Positions 62,074-64,000 of a stretch of DNA of 64,000 nt are shown piece after piece (the first letter of the stretch is position 1; every line of letters starts with the position of its first letter). The position numbers and the translations under genes were made by a program. The notes beneath the pieces were generated by a model, which was not told where the DNA came from, ran no database searches, and saw only the letters and a list, made by a program, of their open reading frames with translations. The stretch is from Phycisphaerales bacterium AB-hyl4 (GTDB lineage Bacteria; Planctomycetota; Phycisphaerae; Phycisphaerales; Phycisphaeraceae), in the NCBI GenBank assembly GCA_041821185.1, contig JBGUBD010000009.1, forward strand, positions 62,001 through 126,000, read 5' to 3'.

Positions 62074-63249
62074 ATGGCGCAGATCGTCCAAGGAAACAAA
62101 GTACCACTCTACCGCCAGGTGGCCAGTCGTATCATGCAGCGGATTCGCACCGGCGACTACAAGCCGGGCGATGCGCTGCCGTCCATCCGCAGCATTTCCA
62201 GTGAGTTCAAAGTCAGTATCAACGTCGTGCAGCGAGCTCTTCGCGAGTTGGAGAGCAAAGGCATGGTGGTCACACAGCATGGCAAGCAGGTGCTCGTGGC
62301 GGACACGGCCAGGGGAAAGCGAGCCGCGATCGTGTTCGGCATGATTCACCCCTACTCCGGCGGCTTGGCGTTCGGACGGGACGTGCTCTATTTTGCGGGG
62401 CAGACCTTCAGCGATCGCAGCAACCTGCTGTTTACCGTCTCATCCGAAGGCAATGCGGCCCGCGAGCGCGAGCTGGCCGAGCACCTGGTCGCCAATGGCG
62501 TTCGGGGTTTGATTGTCTGGCCCGTGGAGAGCGATCACAACGCCGAGTTTTTCGAGACCCTGGCCCGCCGCGTGCCGACGGTGCTGGTCGACCGGATCAT
62601 TCCCGGCTGTTCGCTGCCTGCGGTGATTCATGACACGCATGCCGCCGGGCGGGATATCTGCGAGCAGTTCCTCGTTCGTATGAAGCGCCGGCGGTTGCTG
62701 GTACTGGCGGACGACCTGGACATCTCGCCGTACCAGAGCCTGTTGCAGGGAATGAGGGAACGGGTGCAGGAACTGGACCGTTTTGCCGACCTGACCATCG
62801 TGCAACTGCCTTTGTCGGAGACGGTTGGCCAGTTCAATCGGGCTGATTTCTCCGCGGTGAAGCGGTTCGAAAGCTACATCGAGCGGCTGATCCGCGAAGA
62901 CGATTATGACAGCGTCTTCTGCTATCAGGACGATTTTCTGGATTACGTGGTCATCGAAACCGGCCTGATCGATCGCCTGCCCGGCGTCAAGTTCGGCTGC
63001 ACCCGCAGCGCGGGTGTCAACACCCGCTCGCGAAGGTTCGTCGAGGCCGATCCGATCGGATGGTCGATCGACCACATGAAGGCCATTTCTCTCGCGGCCG
63101 ACCGCCTGCAGGAATGGGTCCTTTCCAAGCGGCCGTTCGATAAGGTGATCCAACTCGAGTTCATTCGGCACGATTCCGCAGGAGGTTATGGGTTGTCTAA
63201 AGGTGTGTTGGGGGAGGGCAACGGGTCGCTTTCGCGAGACAGATTTTGA
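62074..63249 (+). CDS. GntR-type winged-helix regulator with LacI-like ligand domain, second
   Basis: A 391-residue regulator. Residues about 10-75 are a GntR winged helix (VPLYRQVASRIMQRIRTGDYKPGDALPSIRSI, FKVSINVVQRALRELESKGMVV), followed by a LacI/GalR-like effector domain (AAIVFGMIHPYSGG, VSSEGNAARERELAEHLVANGVRGLIVWP, TVLVDRIIPGCSLPAVIHD, KRRRLLVLADD, IGWSIDHMKAISLAADRL). The domain order matches the regulator at 21174, but the two are not close. It is placed behind the cluster 2 operon and likely responds to the sugar handled there. Start ATG 62074 (GTG 62071 also in frame). Confidence 0.87.
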   Translation: MAQIVQGNKVPLYRQVASRIMQRIRTGDYKPGDALPSIRSISSEFKVSINVVQRALRELESKGMVVTQHGKQVLVADTARGKRAAIVFGMIHPYSGGLAFGRDVLYFAGQTFSDRSNLLFTVSSEGNAARERELAEHLVANGVRGLIVWPVESDHNAEFFETLARRVPTVLVDRIIPGCSLPAVIHDTHAAGRDICEQFLVRMKRRRLLVLADDLDISPYQSLLQGMRERVQELDRFADLTIVQLPLSETVGQFNRADFSAVKRFESYIERLIREDDYDSVFCYQDDFLDYVVIETGLIDRLPGVKFGCTRSAGVNTRSRRFVEADPIGWSIDHMKAISLAADRLQEWVLSKRPFDKVIQLEFIRHDSAGGYGLSKGVLGEGNGSLSRDRF

Positions 63250-63527
63250 ATGATAGCGATCGGTTGCCGCTTACCGGGACAGGGCGAGGGGAGGCGATAG
63301 CCCCTGCCAATCCCGGTGATTTGATGTGGCCCTTCTTGCTTCGGTCCTGCTTCGGGGTCGACGCCGCGATCCACCCGAGCGAATCGACTGACTTTCCGAT
63401 GTCCCCCTGTAGGCGATCGACGTTCCGCGACTACTATGCTGACCGGTGATGAATCCCCCTGTCGTAGACGCTACCTTCACGACGTGTTGGTTATGGTGCT
63501 TCGGCAATTGAGCAATGGTGATGCAGT
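63250..63527. other. 280-base gap, nothing recognised
   Basis: Between the GntR regulator and the last gene. I see no hairpin, repeat or promoter that I can support. Confidence 0.4.
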
Positions 63528-64000
63528 ATGAGCAGTGGCGCAAAGCGATTAACCCTCAAGGCGGAGTACTACCAGCAGTTCGATATGGACTTTGCGTGCA
63601 ACGTCCCTGCCGAGGGGGCTGGCGGCTGGGCGCAGCGGGATGTGACGCTTTCGGTTGACCACACCGCAGTCGTCGTGATGCACGCTTGGGATACTGGCAC
63701 ACGCGAGCAGTTTCCCGGCTGGCACAGGGTGGTGGAATACATCCCGCGCGCGGACCGGATCGTGCGTGAGGTTTTCCCGCCGCTGCTTGAGGCGGTGCGC
63801 CGCTCGCCGTTGCGGTTGTTCCATGTCGTCGGCGGTTCTAGCGACTACTACACGGATCTGCCGGGCTATCGCCGTACTTGCGAACTCGACGTACCCCCAC
63901 CCAACAGGCCCGCGGGCGTGGCCCCGGACGAGACGTGGGACGCGATCCAGCAGTTCCGGCAGAAGTGCGTCCTGCCCGGGCTTCATAACGTGGCGGATAT
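63528..64000 (+). CDS. Isochorismatase-like (cysteine hydrolase family) protein, N-terminal part, truncated by window end
   Basis: The frame from ATG 63528 stays open to the last base and reads MSSGAKRLTLKAEYYQQFD, then TLSVDHTAVVVMHAWDTGT, WHRVVEYIPRADRI, FPPLLEAVRRSPLRLFHVVG and SSDYYTDLPGYRRTCELD. The AVVVMHAWDTGT strand, with Asp after the first beta-strand, and the later hydrophobic FHVVG strand resemble isochorismatase-fold hydrolases. The catalytic Lys and Cys would lie further on and cannot be checked. No good ribosome site is visible. The function is unassigned. Confidence 0.55.
   Translation, partial: MSSGAKRLTLKAEYYQQFDMDFACNVPAEGAGGWAQRDVTLSVDHTAVVVMHAWDTGTREQFPGWHRVVEYIPRADRIVREVFPPLLEAVRRSPLRLFHVVGGSSDYYTDLPGYRRTCELDVPPPNRPAGVAPDETWDAIQQFRQKCVLPGLHNVAD

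Overview
The window is GC-rich, gene-dense bacterial chromosome. It reads as a planctomycete, most likely of class Phycisphaerae. The pointers are PEP-CTERM surface proteins, an H-x9-DG-type pseudopilin, a pseudopilin operon with a giant GspK-like protein, many polysaccharide- and amino-sugar-processing genes, and GntR regulators carrying LacI-type sensor domains. This assignment is an inference from gene content; there is no rRNA gene in the window to confirm it.

Layout. 1-6.8 kb: the 3' end of a PA0069-type radical SAM gene faces gyrB. Then come a predicted toroid-fold glycan enzyme translationally coupled to dtd (D-aminoacyl-tRNA deacylase), and efp. 7.0-17 kb: a GT-C and a GT-A glycosyltransferase, a DinG-type helicase, ubiX, an alginate-lyase-family gene, a type II NADH dehydrogenase and an EboD-like dehydroquinate-synthase homologue. 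17-21 kb: a broken XRE gene, a PEP-CTERM protein, a secreted protein and an M20 peptidase. 21.2-30.0 kb is carbohydrate cluster 1: GntR/LacI hybrid regulator, pseudopilin, secreted heparinase II/III-family lyase, two ceramidase-N-terminal-domain proteins, and a DegT-family aminotransferase between those two. 30.1-31.75 kb is an eroded stretch holding two broken PEP-CTERM genes and a frameshifted LacI-type sensor gene. 31.75-44 kb: a HIT protein, then (reading on the minus strand) gspE, gspF, five pseudopilins and a 1195-residue GspK-like protein. 45-48 kb: a TrkH/TrkA potassium-uptake pair. 48-50.3 kb: TPP riboswitch, thiC and a CPXCG zinc-ribbon protein. 50.3-63.2 kb is carbohydrate cluster 2: a secreted GH2 protein and a sigma-54 activator on the minus strand, and divergently a Gfo/Idh oxidoreductase, two DegT aminotransferases, an amidohydrolase, an ADP-ribosylglycohydrolase-fold protein and a second GntR/LacI regulator. 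The window ends inside an isochorismatase-like gene.

How the genes fit together. Cluster 1 looks like secreted cleavage of an acidic or amino-sugar-containing glycan followed by cytoplasmic N-deacylation and transamination. Cluster 2 looks like an oxidation plus transamination route for an unknown sugar or cyclitol. A near-consensus sigma-54 promoter and an upstream dyad sit between the activator gene and the divergent operon, so the activator probably switches that operon on. The two clusters share one close aminotransferase paralogue.

Beyond genes, several intergenic gaps carry strong hairpins. Three, at 42.1, 47.05 and 47.85 kb, are built from short repeated words followed by the inverted copy. 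One is a 29-bp inverted repeat before trkH. Four are short hairpins with CCCACGG-type arms. A further palindrome family occurs in the pseudopilin operon, and two of its copies are translated within coding sequence. No tRNA, rRNA, CRISPR array, transposase or recognisable defence system was seen.
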